This document shows, piece after piece, positions 24,955 to 34,206 of a stretch of DNA of 64,000 bases (position 1 is its first letter; each line of letters begins with the position of its first letter). Under the pieces are notes generated by a model. The model was not told the DNA's origin and searched no databases. It saw only the letters and a list, made by a program, of their open reading frames with translations. Source of the stretch: Marinomonas alcarazii (lineage in GTDB: Bacteria > Pseudomonadota > Gammaproteobacteria > Pseudomonadales > Marinomonadaceae). Position numbers and translations under genes: made by a program. The stretch is taken from assembly GCF_003208215.1 (NCBI RefSeq), contig NZ_QKLW01000012.1, positions 1-64,000 of the forward strand, written 5' to 3'.

Positions 24955-26533
24955 GAGTCAGTATGGTCGGTGTACTGGTTGCCAGCTTATTTGGATAGTC
25001 TAAGGTGAAATGTAAGCCTCGGCTTTCTTTGCGAGACATCGCGGAACGTATGATTAAATCTGCCACAACCGCTAAGTTTCGTAGCTCCAGTAAATCGTTA
25101 GAAACCTTATAGTTAGTATAGAACTCTTGGATTTCTGATTGTAACAAATCGACTCTATGCTTGGCCCTTAAAAGGCGCTTGTCCGTTCTCACTATGCCGA
25201 CATAATCCCACATAAAGCGTCGTAACTCTTGCCAGTTATGGGTGATAACCACATCTTCATCTGAATTAGTCACTTTACTTTCATCCCAGTCTGGAATGGT
25301 GATGTCATTTGCCTTTTGCTTGTTTTCAGAGATGTGGCGGGCCGCTGAGCGAGCAAAAACAATACATTCTAATAAAGAGTTGCTGGCTAGACGGTTTGCA
25401 CCATGAAGGCCTGTATAGGCGGTTTCACCGATAGCGTATAAGTTGGCTATGTCTGTTGCGCTGTGACGATTTACCACGACACCACCACAAGTGTAATGAG
25501 CCGCGGGCACGACAGGAATCGGCCCTTTGGTCATATCATGGCCGTATTCCAAGCAGCGTTTATAAATGGTTGGAAAATGCTCTTTGATAAATTCTGGGTC
25601 TTTATGGGAAATATCTAGCAAAACATGATGAATGCCAAGGCGTTTCATTTCGTGGTCAATGGCGCGAGCAACAATGTCACGTGGGGCTAGCTCTTTGCGT
25701 TTATCGAACTTCTCCATGAATTGAGAGCCGTCTGGCAGTAAGAGTTTTCCGCCTTCACCACGTACCGCTTCCGATATCAAAAAGGTTTTGGCTTTGGAGT
25801 CGTAGAGGCAGGTTGGATGGAATTGATTGAATTCCATGTTTGCGACTCGACAGCCAGCACGCCATGCCATGGCAATGCCATCTCCAGAAGCGGTATCAGG
25901 GTTACTGGTATATAGATACACTTTGCTGCTGCCGCCACATGCCAAGGAGATAAATTGGCCGTGGAAGACTTCGATAACATCGTCGTCTAGATTTAACGCG
26001 TAAACACCAACAGCACGGTTGGGACCATCAACGCCAAGTTTGTCAGTGGTAATAACATCGATCGCAACACGATCAGGGTAAAAATCGATATTGGGGTGTT
26101 TACTGGCGTTTTTAATTAGGGTTTTTGAGATGGCTAATCCCGTTGCATCTGCACTGTGGATAATGCGTCTATGGCTATGACCACCTTCTTTTGTTAAGTG
26201 ATATTCTTCGCTTTCACCGTAGCGGGTGAAGGGAACGCCTTGATCTATTAGCCAATCAATACTTTCTTTAGAGTGTTCAACCGTAAAGCGAATAGCATCT
26301 GGGTCGCCAAGTTCAACACCAGCGTCAATTGTGTCATCAATATGAGAATCTATGGTGTCTTTGTCCGATAATACAGCTGCAACACCACCTTGAGCATACA
26401 ATGTTGAACCTTCACGGATATCGGCTTTAGTCAAAATTGCTACTCGATGCTGATCGGCCAGCTCAAGAGCAAGCGTTAATCCCGCAGCGCCTGCGCCAAT
26501 AATGACGATGTCGTATTTATAATGTCGGCTCAT
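24938..26533 (-). CDS. nadB: L-aspartate oxidase
   Basis: FAD enzyme that oxidises L-aspartate to iminoaspartate, the first step of de novo NAD synthesis. It has 531 residues. Seen: the FAD-binding IIGAGAAGLTLALELAD at residues 10-26, EGSTLYAQGGVAAVL, the active-site region EGGHSHRRIIHSADATG, FNQFHPTCLYD and the C-terminal GLHGANRLASNSLLECIVF. It is divergent from rpoE, the same order found in E. coli and other gammaproteobacteria. Confidence 0.97.
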   Translation of the reverse strand: MSRHYKYDIVIIGAGAAGLTLALELADQHRVAILTKADIREGSTLYAQGGVAAVLSDKDTIDSHIDDTIDAGVELGDPDAIRFTVEHSKESIDWLIDQGVPFTRYGESEEYHLTKEGGHSHRRIIHSADATGLAISKTLIKNASKHPNIDFYPDRVAIDVITTDKLGVDGPNRAVGVYALNLDDDVIEVFHGQFISLACGGSSKVYLYTSNPDTASGDGIAMAWRAGCRVANMEFNQFHPTCLYDSKAKTFLISEAVRGEGGKLLLPDGSQFMEKFDKRKELAPRDIVARAIDHEMKRLGIHHVLLDISHKDPEFIKEHFPTIYKRCLEYGHDMTKGPIPVVPAAHYTCGGVVVNRHSATDIANLYAIGETAYTGLHGANRLASNSLLECIVFARSAARHISENKQKANDITIPDWDESKVTNSDEDVVITHNWQELRRFMWDYVGIVRTDKRLLRAKHRVDLLQSEIQEFYTNYKVSNDLLELRNLAVVADLIIRSAMSRKESRGLHFTLDYPNKLATSTPTILTPKNTD

Positions 26534-26686
26534 TGTATTGATCTAATTATGAATAAAAAATTAATGTTACTATTGTTGTCACTCAATAGTGAATACTTTC
26601 TGAGATCACATTTTGAATATTCACCATACTTTGTCGTTTTGAGTGTGTTTTATCTTGTTTAAACAGGCTGTTTAGAATATCAAACG

Positions 26687-26714
26687 GGAACTCATAGGAA
26701 TGCGCGTTGTCTTC
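26687..26714 (+). promoter_or_regulatory. Possible sigma-E promoter of rpoE
   Basis: GGAACT (26687-26692) is a good sigma-E -35 element. TCTTC at 26710-26714, 17 bp on, is only a partial match to TCTGA. Autoregulation of rpoE is usual in this family. Confidence is limited by the weak -10. Confidence 0.35.
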
Positions 26715-26766
26715 TCTTGAAGTAGCAGAGGCGCAGACGAATAGGTTTATTTTACATGAGGTGCCT

Positions 26767-27354
26767 ATGCAGCACGAAACGTCTTCAGATCAGGCGTTAG
26801 TTGAAAAAGTACAGCAGGGCGACAAGCGGGCTTTTGATCTACTTGTAGTCAAATATCAATATAAGGTTATTGGCTTAATTGGACGTTATGTACAAGACAG
26901 AAGTGAAGTATTAGACGTAGCTCAGGATAGTTTTATTAAGGCGTACCGCGCGATTGGAAGCTTTCGTGGAGAAAGTGCTTTTTATACTTGGTTGTATCGT
27001 ATTGCCGTAAACACCGCAAAAAACTATCTAGTCAGTCGCTCCCGCCGTCCTCCAGAGTCGGATGTTGAACTGGATAATGAAGAAGTGTTCAGTGTCTATG
27101 AGCCCTTAGCTGATATAGACACACCTGAAGCGAAACTAAACAGTGATCGCCTTGAAAAAGCGATTCATTATGCCATTCAACAGTTGCCTGAAGAGTTGCG
27201 CAGTGCATTAACGCTACGAGAGTTTGACGGTCTGAGTTATGAAGATATTTCGTTGATTATGGACTGTCCCGTAGGAACGGTTCGTTCACGTATATTTCGT
27301 GCTCGAGAGGCGGTAGAAAAACACATACGTCCCTTGATGGGGTCAGGAGAGTAA
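26767..27354 (+). CDS. rpoE: RNA polymerase sigma factor RpoE (AlgU-type)
   Basis: ECF sigma factor for envelope stress, about 195 residues. Seen: region 2 DLLVVKYQYKVIGLIGRYVQ, ALDV-type AQDSFIKAYRAI, the highly conserved SAFYTWLYRIAVNTAKNYL, and region 4 LTLREFDGLSYEDISLIMD followed by CPVGTVRSRIFRAREAVE. Start: ATG at 26767 has GAGGTG five bases upstream and matches family length; a TTG at 26707 would add 20 unrelated residues. First gene of rpoE-rseA-rseB-rseC. RseA and RseB hold the sigma factor inactive until misfolded outer-membrane proteins trigger proteolysis. Confidence 0.97.
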   Translation: MQHETSSDQALVEKVQQGDKRAFDLLVVKYQYKVIGLIGRYVQDRSEVLDVAQDSFIKAYRAIGSFRGESAFYTWLYRIAVNTAKNYLVSRSRRPPESDVELDNEEVFSVYEPLADIDTPEAKLNSDRLEKAIHYAIQQLPEELRSALTLREFDGLSYEDISLIMDCPVGTVRSRIFRAREAVEKHIRPLMGSGE

Positions 27355-27356
27355 AG

Positions 27357-28034
27357 ATGAAAGCTTTAAATGATGATTTCCCAGAAAATCATAGCTCCCG
27401 AGAGAAAGGTAACTCCCTAGACGTGAATAGTTACCCTGATGTGCTCCCAAGTTTGTCGGCCATGTTTGATGGCGAGGCGACGGAGCAAGATTTAGAATGT
27501 TTATTAAACGCAGACAGTCAGGATGTAAGCCGACAGTTAGAAAGTTTTCACTTGATTCAACAAACACTCCACAAAGAGTCCTCTGTGGCGGTTGGACTTG
27601 AAGGGAGTTTACTGTCTCGTATACGTGCAGAACTTGACGTTGATGCTTCTTTTCCCGATGTACAAGACAATACAGAAGGAAGTAACTTACTGCCTTTCGT
27701 GCTACCGACAGAAAGCTCGTCAGTGTCTCGACCTGCTTGGCGTATGGCGTTATCTAGTGTGGCGATTGCTGCCAGCGTGACATTTGTGGTTATTTTTGCA
27801 GGCAATCAATTCTTAACATCAGAGCCGCAAATACAAAAATTAACGGCTGATGTCAGTTCGTCGTTACCAAATATGGTTGTTACCCCTTTGGCTGAGTTAG
27901 ATAGCGAAGCGTCGCAATTCGACAATGAGAAGTTGCAGCACTATCTGCGACAGCACGCTGAGCAAGCGACAATGACAGTAGGTCAAGGCATGATTCCTAT
28001 GGCTCGTGTCGTTAGTTACCCGATAAAAGAGTAG
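27357..28034 (+). CDS. rseA: Anti-sigma-E factor RseA (MucA-like)
   Basis: A 225-residue single-pass membrane protein. The sigma-binding domain includes LSAMFDGEATEQDLECLLN and LESFHLIQQTL (about residues 33-72), the transmembrane helix is about 127-152, and the C-terminal periplasmic part (about 155-225) is where RseB binds. The start is well supported by AGGAG eight bases before ATG. Compared with E. coli RseA it has about 30 extra residues before the conserved SALMDGE-like motif. It follows rpoE by 2 bp. Confidence 0.9.
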   Translation: MKALNDDFPENHSSREKGNSLDVNSYPDVLPSLSAMFDGEATEQDLECLLNADSQDVSRQLESFHLIQQTLHKESSVAVGLEGSLLSRIRAELDVDASFPDVQDNTEGSNLLPFVLPTESSSVSRPAWRMALSSVAIAASVTFVVIFAGNQFLTSEPQIQKLTADVSSSLPNMVVTPLAELDSEASQFDNEKLQHYLRQHAEQATMTVGQGMIPMARVVSYPIKE

Positions 28035-28037
28035 TTT

Positions 28038-29009
28038 ATGAAATTGATTTCGCCATTTCACATTTTTTTCACGGTACTGTGCTTTATTATTTCGGGAACG
28101 AGCTTAGCAAGTAATGCGTCACCGGATGCTTTGCATTTGCTAAGAAGCATGACACAGTCATTTTCGACACTGAGTTATGATGGTGTGTTCGTGCATTCTG
28201 AAGCAATGAATATGAATAGCATGCGTGTTCGTCATAGTTTGATGAATGGCGTTGAATATGAAAGCTTAGTGGATCTGGATGGCGATAAAATTGAAGTTTT
28301 GCGCATCGATGACAAAATTATTTCTGTTTACCCAAATGCGATGCTTGCAAATACTCGCGCACCCTTGATACCGCCTTTCAAGCGCTTTAAAGATGTTGAG
28401 AGTGATCGGCTTATCAAGGGATATGACATGGTAATTAGTGACCATACGAGCCGTATTGCTGGGCGTAAAGTGGTGGCTGTAAAACTTATACCAAAAGACC
28501 AATACCGCTATGGACATCAGTTTTGGTTAGATGAAGAGAATCACTTTCTTCTAAAACATGACATGATGAAAACAGACGGAAAGCTATTAGAAAGAATTCA
28601 ATTTACGTCCGTTAACTTTGCACCAGACTTGAAAGATAAAGATTTTGTCCCAAAAGAGGGGAGTTATGCAGAATCTGTTGTTGATACACCGCCAAGACGG
28701 GTCAAAAATCTTTGGCGGTTCGATTGGCTACCTAAGGGCTTTTCCTTAGTTTGGCCTGAAGCGCGTTCTTTGAATCATGGAACTAGCATGCTTTTATTAT
28801 CGGATGGTATGACAACAGTATCTGTGTTCATTGAGCCAACAATGAAGCCTAAGCCCATGTCGATTTTGAATATGGGAGCGACCATTGCTGGCGAACGAAG
28901 TATTAAGGTAAAAGACCAGCTGTACTTGTTGACCATGGTGGGTGAAGTACCTGAACCGACTATTGAAAAACTGATGACTGTATTTATGCCAAGGCCTGAG
29001 CATGATTGA
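28038..29009 (+). CDS. rseB: Sigma-E regulatory protein RseB (MucB-like)
   Basis: A 323-residue periplasmic protein with a signal peptide (residues 1-24, ending SLASNA). The MucB/RseB N-terminal domain resembles lipoprotein carriers (MTQSFSTLSYDGVFVHSE, MRVRHSLMNGVEYESLVDLD), and the C-terminal domain (about 220-320) contains WLPKGFSLVW and TTVSVFIEPT. In the known system it binds RseA and senses lipopolysaccharide. It starts 3 bp after rseA and overlaps rseC by 8 bp. Confidence 0.93.
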   Translation: MKLISPFHIFFTVLCFIISGTSLASNASPDALHLLRSMTQSFSTLSYDGVFVHSEAMNMNSMRVRHSLMNGVEYESLVDLDGDKIEVLRIDDKIISVYPNAMLANTRAPLIPPFKRFKDVESDRLIKGYDMVISDHTSRIAGRKVVAVKLIPKDQYRYGHQFWLDEENHFLLKHDMMKTDGKLLERIQFTSVNFAPDLKDKDFVPKEGSYAESVVDTPPRRVKNLWRFDWLPKGFSLVWPEARSLNHGTSMLLLSDGMTTVSVFIEPTMKPKPMSILNMGATIAGERSIKVKDQLYLLTMVGEVPEPTIEKLMTVFMPRPEHD

Positions 29010-29469
29010 AGAATCTGGAACCGTATTATCGACCGAAGAAGGGTTTGCTGATGTCGAAACGATTCGAACTAGCACCTGTACTTCGTGTCGTGCACGCCAC
29101 GGCTGTGGTCACCATGCGATTGCGCAAGTTTCTTCAGCCAATAGAATGCGCATGAAAGCAATTGATTCTTTTAATGTGAAAGTGGGTCAAAAAGTGGTGG
29201 TTGGTATACCTGAAGATACCTTGCTACAGGCGTCTATGTGGATGTATCTCATACCTTTACTTGGCTTAATTGGCGGTGCTGTTTTGCCCTCTTTATGGGG
29301 AGGAGAGTCTGGCGTCGCGGTTATCTTCTCTATTATTGGTTTTGCTGGTGGTTTGTTACTGGCGCGGAATAAATCGAGAAAAGAAACATATAACCTGGAT
29401 TATTATCCAAAAATTTTACGAATTGAGGCGCTTGATGACGGTCACATCCCCTTGGTTGTGACGCCATAG
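29002..29469 (+). CDS. rseC: SoxR-reducing/sigma-E modulator RseC
   Basis: A 155-residue inner-membrane protein with an N-terminal cytoplasmic cysteine cluster (TCTSCRARHGCGHH, about residues 30-43) and two membrane helices (about 77-97 and 103-118). It matches RseC/MucC in size, topology and position at the end of rpoE-rseABC. RseC has been linked to SoxR reduction through the Rsx complex and to mild positive control of sigma-E. Confidence 0.9.
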   Translation: MIEESGTVLSTEEGFADVETIRTSTCTSCRARHGCGHHAIAQVSSANRMRMKAIDSFNVKVGQKVVVGIPEDTLLQASMWMYLIPLLGLIGGAVLPSLWGGESGVAVIFSIIGFAGGLLLARNKSRKETYNLDYYPKILRIEALDDGHIPLVVTP

Positions 29470-29530
29470 ATGTCTAATGATCTTCACCTGGCACTGTAAT
29501 GAACTTGGTACGTTTTAAGGAGACCAATCA

Positions 29531-30940
29531 ATGAACAGATTGCTTAAACACGTAAGCATGATCTTCGTCAGCATGTTTTTGATGACTTCAATGCTTTCTC
29601 ATGCGGCTTCTCTGCCTGACTTCACCGAGTTAGTTGAAGAAGCTTCCCCCGCTGTTGTGAATATCAGTACGGAACAGACTGTTACCACAAAAACGGCTAA
29701 CCAAGGTGGTCAGCAATTAGGGCCAAATAGCGAAGAGCTTAACGAGTTCTTTAAGCATTTCTTTGGTCAGCAGCCTTTCGGTCAGCAAGCGCCACCACAG
29801 CAAGGACAGCGCAGTTCTTTAGGTTCTGGCTTCATTGTTTCGCATGATGGGTATGTGTTGACTAACAACCATGTTATTGATGGTGCGGATGTTATTCATG
29901 TGCGCTTAAGTGACCGTCGAGAGTATGTTGCTAAGTTAGTCGGAACCGATCCGCGTACCGATTTAGCCTTACTTAAAATCGAAGCTGATGACTTGCCTAT
30001 CGTAAAAATGGGGGATTCAGACAAGCTTAAACCAGGACAGTGGGTATTAGCGATTGGCTCGCCATTTGGTTTTGATTATACCGTGACGGCCGGTATTGTC
30101 AGTGCAACAGGGCGAAACTTGCCTTCTGACAACTATGTGCCTTTTATTCAAACCGATGTCGCGATTAACCCAGGCAACTCTGGTGGCCCTTTGTTTAACT
30201 TAGATGGCGAAGTGGTAGGCATAAATTCACAAATTTATACCCGTTCGGGTGGCTTTATGGGCGTGTCTTTTGCGATTCCGTCCAAAGTGGCTATGTCAGT
30301 CGTTGAGCAGCTGAAGAGCGACGGTAAGGTGTCTCGTGCTTGGTTGGGTGTGCTGATTCAGGATGTAAATAATGAACTGGCAGAGTCATTTGGTTTAGAC
30401 AGATCAAATGGTGCTTTAATCAGTCGTGTATTACCTGATTCACCAGCAGAAAAATCAGGCTTAAAATCAGGCGACATCATCTTGGAATTCAATGGTCAAT
30501 CTATCGCGCATTCGGGTGAACTGCCTTATATCGTTGGGCAAATGAAAGCGGGTGAAAAAGTAGAGGCGAAAGTATATCGAGATGGTAAGGAGCAAACGAT
30601 ATCAGTGACACTGGATGCGCGCCCTAATGACCCTAACGTCATTGCGCAATCACAACAAGATCAAAACCGCCTAGGTATGATTGTTGGTGAAGTGCCAGCG
30701 GATATGGCTAAGCAATTTGAAATTGATGGCGGTGTTGTTATCGAGCAAGTGCTTGGTGGTACAGCAGCGCGTAATGGACTTCAGCCAGGTGATGTGATCA
30801 CTATGCTGAATGGTAAACGCATTGATAGCGTGGCGACTTTTACGGAGATTGCCAAAAATGTTCCTAATGGGCGATCAGTGCCAATGCGAGTTATTAGGCA
30901 GGGTTACCCAATGTTTATTCCATTTAAAATCATTGAATAA
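29531..30940 (+). CDS. degP: Periplasmic serine protease DegP/MucD family
   Basis: A 469-residue HtrA protease-chaperone. The signal peptide is residues 1-26 (ending LSHAAS). The trypsin-like domain has His114 (LTNNHVIDGAD), Asp144 (PRTDLALLKI) and Ser217 (NPGNSGGPLF), and two PDZ domains follow (about 275-365 and 375-465). Two PDZ domains and position beside rpoE-rse identify it as the MucD/DegP type rather than DegS, which has one PDZ and a membrane anchor. It degrades misfolded envelope proteins and is a typical sigma-E target. Confidence 0.95.
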   Translation: MNRLLKHVSMIFVSMFLMTSMLSHAASLPDFTELVEEASPAVVNISTEQTVTTKTANQGGQQLGPNSEELNEFFKHFFGQQPFGQQAPPQQGQRSSLGSGFIVSHDGYVLTNNHVIDGADVIHVRLSDRREYVAKLVGTDPRTDLALLKIEADDLPIVKMGDSDKLKPGQWVLAIGSPFGFDYTVTAGIVSATGRNLPSDNYVPFIQTDVAINPGNSGGPLFNLDGEVVGINSQIYTRSGGFMGVSFAIPSKVAMSVVEQLKSDGKVSRAWLGVLIQDVNNELAESFGLDRSNGALISRVLPDSPAEKSGLKSGDIILEFNGQSIAHSGELPYIVGQMKAGEKVEAKVYRDGKEQTISVTLDARPNDPNVIAQSQQDQNRLGMIVGEVPADMAKQFEIDGGVVIEQVLGGTAARNGLQPGDVITMLNGKRIDSVATFTEIAKNVPNGRSVPMRVIRQGYPMFIPFKIIE

Positions 30941-30952
30941 AAGCAGTTGATA

Positions 30953-30985
30953 GAAAAAAAGCGGCCATCAGGTCGCTTTTTTTAT
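30953..30985 (+). terminator. Terminator of degP
   Basis: A stem built from AAAAAAAGCGGCC and GGTCGCTTTTTTT (one G-T wobble) around ATCA lies 15 bp past the degP stop and ends in seven T residues. Confidence 0.85.
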
Positions 30986-31091
30986 GCCTAAAACTTGTGA
31001 ATAAAGATTAGACATGTAACTATTTTTGTGAGAACGATGACTTACGTTAAGTAAGTCTTATTGAAGTAGTGTATTGTTTGGAGGTTAGGTT

Positions 31092-31517
31092 GTGGATCAA
31101 GCTGTAGAGAAAGGGATCTGCTTTTGTTTAGGTGGTGAGCGGTACATTCATCCTCTCTCAAACGTAAAAGAAGTTCTCAGTTACCAGTCTCCAGCACCTG
31201 TGCCGGGTGCAGGCGAAGGTGTTGAAGGTATGATTGATGTACGTGGAAATATGGTCACCGTTTTGTATGGTACATATCTTCTAAAATTGGACCCCAATTC
31301 CTGTAAGAAGGAAGGCCATATTATTGTGTTGGATTTTCCTACTGGCTACTTTGGCGTTCGGGTAGAAGAGGTTGAGCAGGTGATGGATATACCGCAAAGT
31401 GTAGACACGAACGGTCTTGAGTATCGAGATCATCATTGCATTCAAGGCACTGTGCAGCTTAATAAGCAGCTTTATATCCTGGTGGAGTTTAGTGATTACT
31501 GCAAAGCGCTGGACTGA
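31092..31517 (+). CDS. CheW-domain protein, single domain
   Basis: A 141-residue protein made of one CheW-like domain: ICFCLGGERYIHPLSNVKEV, then GVEGMIDVRGNMVTVLYGTYLL (the conserved core loop), then FGVRVEEVEQVMDIP. CheW proteins bridge chemoreceptors and CheA kinases. No other chemotaxis or pilus-chemosensory gene is in the window, so it is an orphan and its partner system is unknown. The frame begins with GTG at 31092, preceded by GGAGGTTAG, a near-perfect ribosome binding site. It has its own terminator downstream. Confidence 0.85.
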   Translation: MDQAVEKGICFCLGGERYIHPLSNVKEVLSYQSPAPVPGAGEGVEGMIDVRGNMVTVLYGTYLLKLDPNSCKKEGHIIVLDFPTGYFGVRVEEVEQVMDIPQSVDTNGLEYRDHHCIQGTVQLNKQLYILVEFSDYCKALD

Positions 31518-31530
31518 ATAAAAGTCGATG

Positions 31531-31565
31531 ACGACCTAGAGATAAGCCCCATAGGTCGTTTTTGA
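31531..31565 (+). terminator. Terminator of the CheW-domain gene
   Basis: ACGACCTA pairs with TAGGTCGT around a 13-nt loop and is followed by TTTTT. It lies 14 bp past the stop codon. Confidence 0.75.
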
Positions 31566-31587
31566 CTTCGTGCTGTTAATGCAAATG

Positions 31588-32910
31588 CTACAACTTTTTA
31601 GCGAAGATTTTGGAGTTACGCTGGTAGTTATACAGTGCTTGCTTTTGCGTTGGTAAACTGGCTAAGGTTGTTTCGCTAAAGCCTCGCTCGATAAACCAAT
31701 GAGCTGTTCGAGTGGTAAGCAGGAAAAGCATTGAAAGGTTAAGGCGTTTAGCGGCTTGTTCTATGCCTTTTAGTAAGCGTTCACCACGGTTGGAACCACG
31801 ATAATCTGGCGATACGGCTAAACAAGCTAACTCACCAGAATACTCTTGTTCGAATGGGTATAAGGCTGCGCAAGCAACGATTGCTCCGTCACGCTCGATG
31901 ACGATAAAACGATCTATCTCATTTTCTAACAGCTCGCGTGACCGCCTTACTAAGATGCCTTTTTCTTCTAATGGCGACAATAATGCCATCATGCCACCAA
32001 CGTCATCAATGTGCGCCGGACGCAATTGCTCATAACTGTCTTCGTCGATCATGGTGCCTGAGCCTTCACGAGTGAAAAGCTCCTGCAGTAATCCGCCATT
32101 AACATTGTATGAAATCAAATGCGCTCTTGGCACGCCTTTGCGAACCGCTTGCACGCAGGCGTCTAAGGCGGCATGGGTAATGCTAGAAAGCGATTTTTCT
32201 TTCAGTATGGCTTCTGCATCCTTGGTTAACAGCTCTGAGTAAAGCTCCCCATCGCTTTTAAAGACACCTTCGTCTTCAGCGTAAATAATAAGCTTGTCAG
32301 CTTTTAGTTGAGTGGCCGCTTGGATGGCAACGTCTTCGCTTTTTAAGTTGAAGACTTCACCTGTTGGCGAGAAACCAAGGTGCGGCAAGAGCACCATATT
32401 GTCGTCTTCAAGTAGGCGAAAAATGGCTTCTGTGTCGATTCGACGAACCTCTCCTGTGTGTCCGTAATCGATGCCATCAACCACACCCAGAGGTCTAGCA
32501 ATAACATAATTACCACTACACACTTTTAATCTAGCGCCATCCATAGGGGTGTTTGAAAGCCCCATAGAAAGTTGGGCTTCAAGTTGGACACGCACTGCAG
32601 CAGAAGCTTGGATAATATCCAATAACTGATCCTGTGGCGTGACACGATAGTCATCTTCGACGCGGCTGACTAAATTTCGATTAGATAGCGCTCGGCTTAT
32701 TTGTGGTCGAGCACCTTGTACTAAGACAAGGCGAATTCCTAATGAATCCAGCAACGCAAGGTCATGAATTATGCTGGAAAAGTGTGTGCATTCGACAGCT
32801 TCACCTGGAATCAATATGACGAAGGTTTTTCCCCTATGGGCATTAATATAGGGGGAAGAATGGCGGAACCAGTCCACATAGTTGAATTCTTCAGGCACTT
32901 TATTCCTCAT
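31588..32910 (-). CDS. argA: Amino-acid N-acetyltransferase (N-acetylglutamate synthase)
   Basis: First step of arginine synthesis: glutamate plus acetyl-CoA gives N-acetylglutamate. It has 440 residues, with an N-terminal amino-acid-kinase-like domain (about 1-285; YINAHRGKTFVILIPGEAV, MGLSNTPMDGARLKVCSGNY) that in known ArgA binds the inhibitor arginine, and a C-terminal GNAT domain (about 290-435; LACLAVSPDYRGSNRGERLL, FLLTTRTAHWFIERGF). It overlaps argE by 11 bp in the same direction, the arrangement also found in pseudomonads. Confidence 0.97.
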   Translation of the reverse strand: MRNKVPEEFNYVDWFRHSSPYINAHRGKTFVILIPGEAVECTHFSSIIHDLALLDSLGIRLVLVQGARPQISRALSNRNLVSRVEDDYRVTPQDQLLDIIQASAAVRVQLEAQLSMGLSNTPMDGARLKVCSGNYVIARPLGVVDGIDYGHTGEVRRIDTEAIFRLLEDDNMVLLPHLGFSPTGEVFNLKSEDVAIQAATQLKADKLIIYAEDEGVFKSDGELYSELLTKDAEAILKEKSLSSITHAALDACVQAVRKGVPRAHLISYNVNGGLLQELFTREGSGTMIDEDSYEQLRPAHIDDVGGMMALLSPLEEKGILVRRSRELLENEIDRFIVIERDGAIVACAALYPFEQEYSGELACLAVSPDYRGSNRGERLLKGIEQAAKRLNLSMLFLLTTRTAHWFIERGFSETTLASLPTQKQALYNYQRNSKIFAKKL

Positions 32911-34075
32911 TTTTTTGCTCGTTTAATTGAAGGCAGAAACGCTCTATAAGACCGCGAATTACCCCTTGCATAGGTTTAATTTGATCCAGTGCCATAAATT
33001 CATTTGGCTGGTGAGCCTGATCAATCGAGCCAGGCCCTAAAATCAACGTCTCCATTCCCATTTGATTTAGGAAGGAGCCTTCCGTTGCAAACGCCACTGT
33101 GCTGGCTTGGCGTTTGGTTAAGGCTTCACATGCTTTTATGATATCTGATTCGACCGATGTATAAAAAGACGGAACGTCAGGAAACAAACTATTTAACTGT
33201 ATTATTGTGCCAGTTTTTTCTTCTATGCGGGGAAGAATGGCGGCAATTTCTGCCATAAGAGCCTGATTACTCATTCCAGGTAGGGCTCGTAAATCAAATT
33301 CAAGTTCACAATGTCCACAAATTCGATTCGGGTTGTCGCCACCATGGATGCAGCCAAAATTCATTGTTGGGTAGTCAATAACAAAATTGGCGTCGCGATA
33401 GTTTGTTTTCAATTGTTGGCGAAACAGCATTAATTCCGACATCACATCGTGCATGGCATCCAGTGCATTGTTTCCCAATGATGGATTAGAGGAATGACCA
33501 GATTGTCCTGTTACTTGGATTCGTTCCATCATAATGCCCTTGTGGGCATAGATAGGTGTTAATGATGTAGGTTCACCTATCAGGGCATACCTTGCCTTTA
33601 AAGTGCCTTGATCCACAAGTGCTCTTGCGCCTGACATGGAGCTTTCTTCATCAGCCGTGGCGAGTATGATGAGTGGTTGCTTCAGATTAGATAGCTGCAT
33701 CTGTTGAATGGTATCGATCACGATAGCAAAGAAGCCTTTCATGTCACAGCTGCCAAGGCCATAGAGTTTTTGCTCCCGCTCTTCTAATTTAAAGGGGTCT
33801 GATTTCCATCGACCTTTGTCGTAAGGCACTGTGTCTGTGTGGCCGGATAGCACTAAACCGCCATCACCGCTGCCAAGCGTGGCAATCAAATTGAATTTGT
33901 TCGGGTTGTCTGGCAAAGGCATTACTTCACATTGAAAGCCTTGGGAGCTGAGCCAGCTCTCGAGCAATTGAATAACCCCTTTATTTGACTGATCCCAATC
34001 AGCTTGACTACAACTGATAGAAGGCGATGCAATAAGCTGAGACATCATACTAATGAGCGAAGGCAATGCGGGCAT
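32900..34075 (-). CDS. argE: Acetylornithine deacetylase
   Basis: Zinc metallopeptidase-family (M20) hydrolase that releases ornithine from N-acetylornithine. It has 391 residues. Metal ligands are recognisable in LSGHTDTVPYD, GLGSCDMKGFF, ATADEESSMSGAR, LIGEPT and the C-terminal GPGSIDQAHQPNEF. Presence of argE together with a classical bifunctional argA shows a linear acetyl-ornithine route rather than the ArgJ recycling route, at least by genes seen here. Translationally coupled to argA, and divergent from the CYTH gene. Confidence 0.95.
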   Translation of the reverse strand: MPALPSLISMMSQLIASPSISCSQADWDQSNKGVIQLLESWLSSQGFQCEVMPLPDNPNKFNLIATLGSGDGGLVLSGHTDTVPYDKGRWKSDPFKLEEREQKLYGLGSCDMKGFFAIVIDTIQQMQLSNLKQPLIILATADEESSMSGARALVDQGTLKARYALIGEPTSLTPIYAHKGIMMERIQVTGQSGHSSNPSLGNNALDAMHDVMSELMLFRQQLKTNYRDANFVIDYPTMNFGCIHGGDNPNRICGHCELEFDLRALPGMSNQALMAEIAAILPRIEEKTGTIIQLNSLFPDVPSFYTSVESDIIKACEALTKRQASTVAFATEGSFLNQMGMETLILGPGSIDQAHQPNEFMALDQIKPMQGVIRGLIERFCLQLNEQKNEE

Positions 34076-34206
34076 AAAAGGCGTTCCTTGAATCCGAGTT
34101 ATGAGCGAATATTACTACTGAACGCTAGGCATCTGGTACACTTGCTCGCACATTATTTTTTCTTTGTTGTTTGCTCAACAGCAAAGGTTTTAGAGGTTCG
34201 TATATT

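Noticed and set aside
29499..29520. Sigma-E promoter before degP (GAACTT at about 29503)
   Set aside because: No acceptable -10 element at the right spacing, and it is too close to the ribosome binding site.
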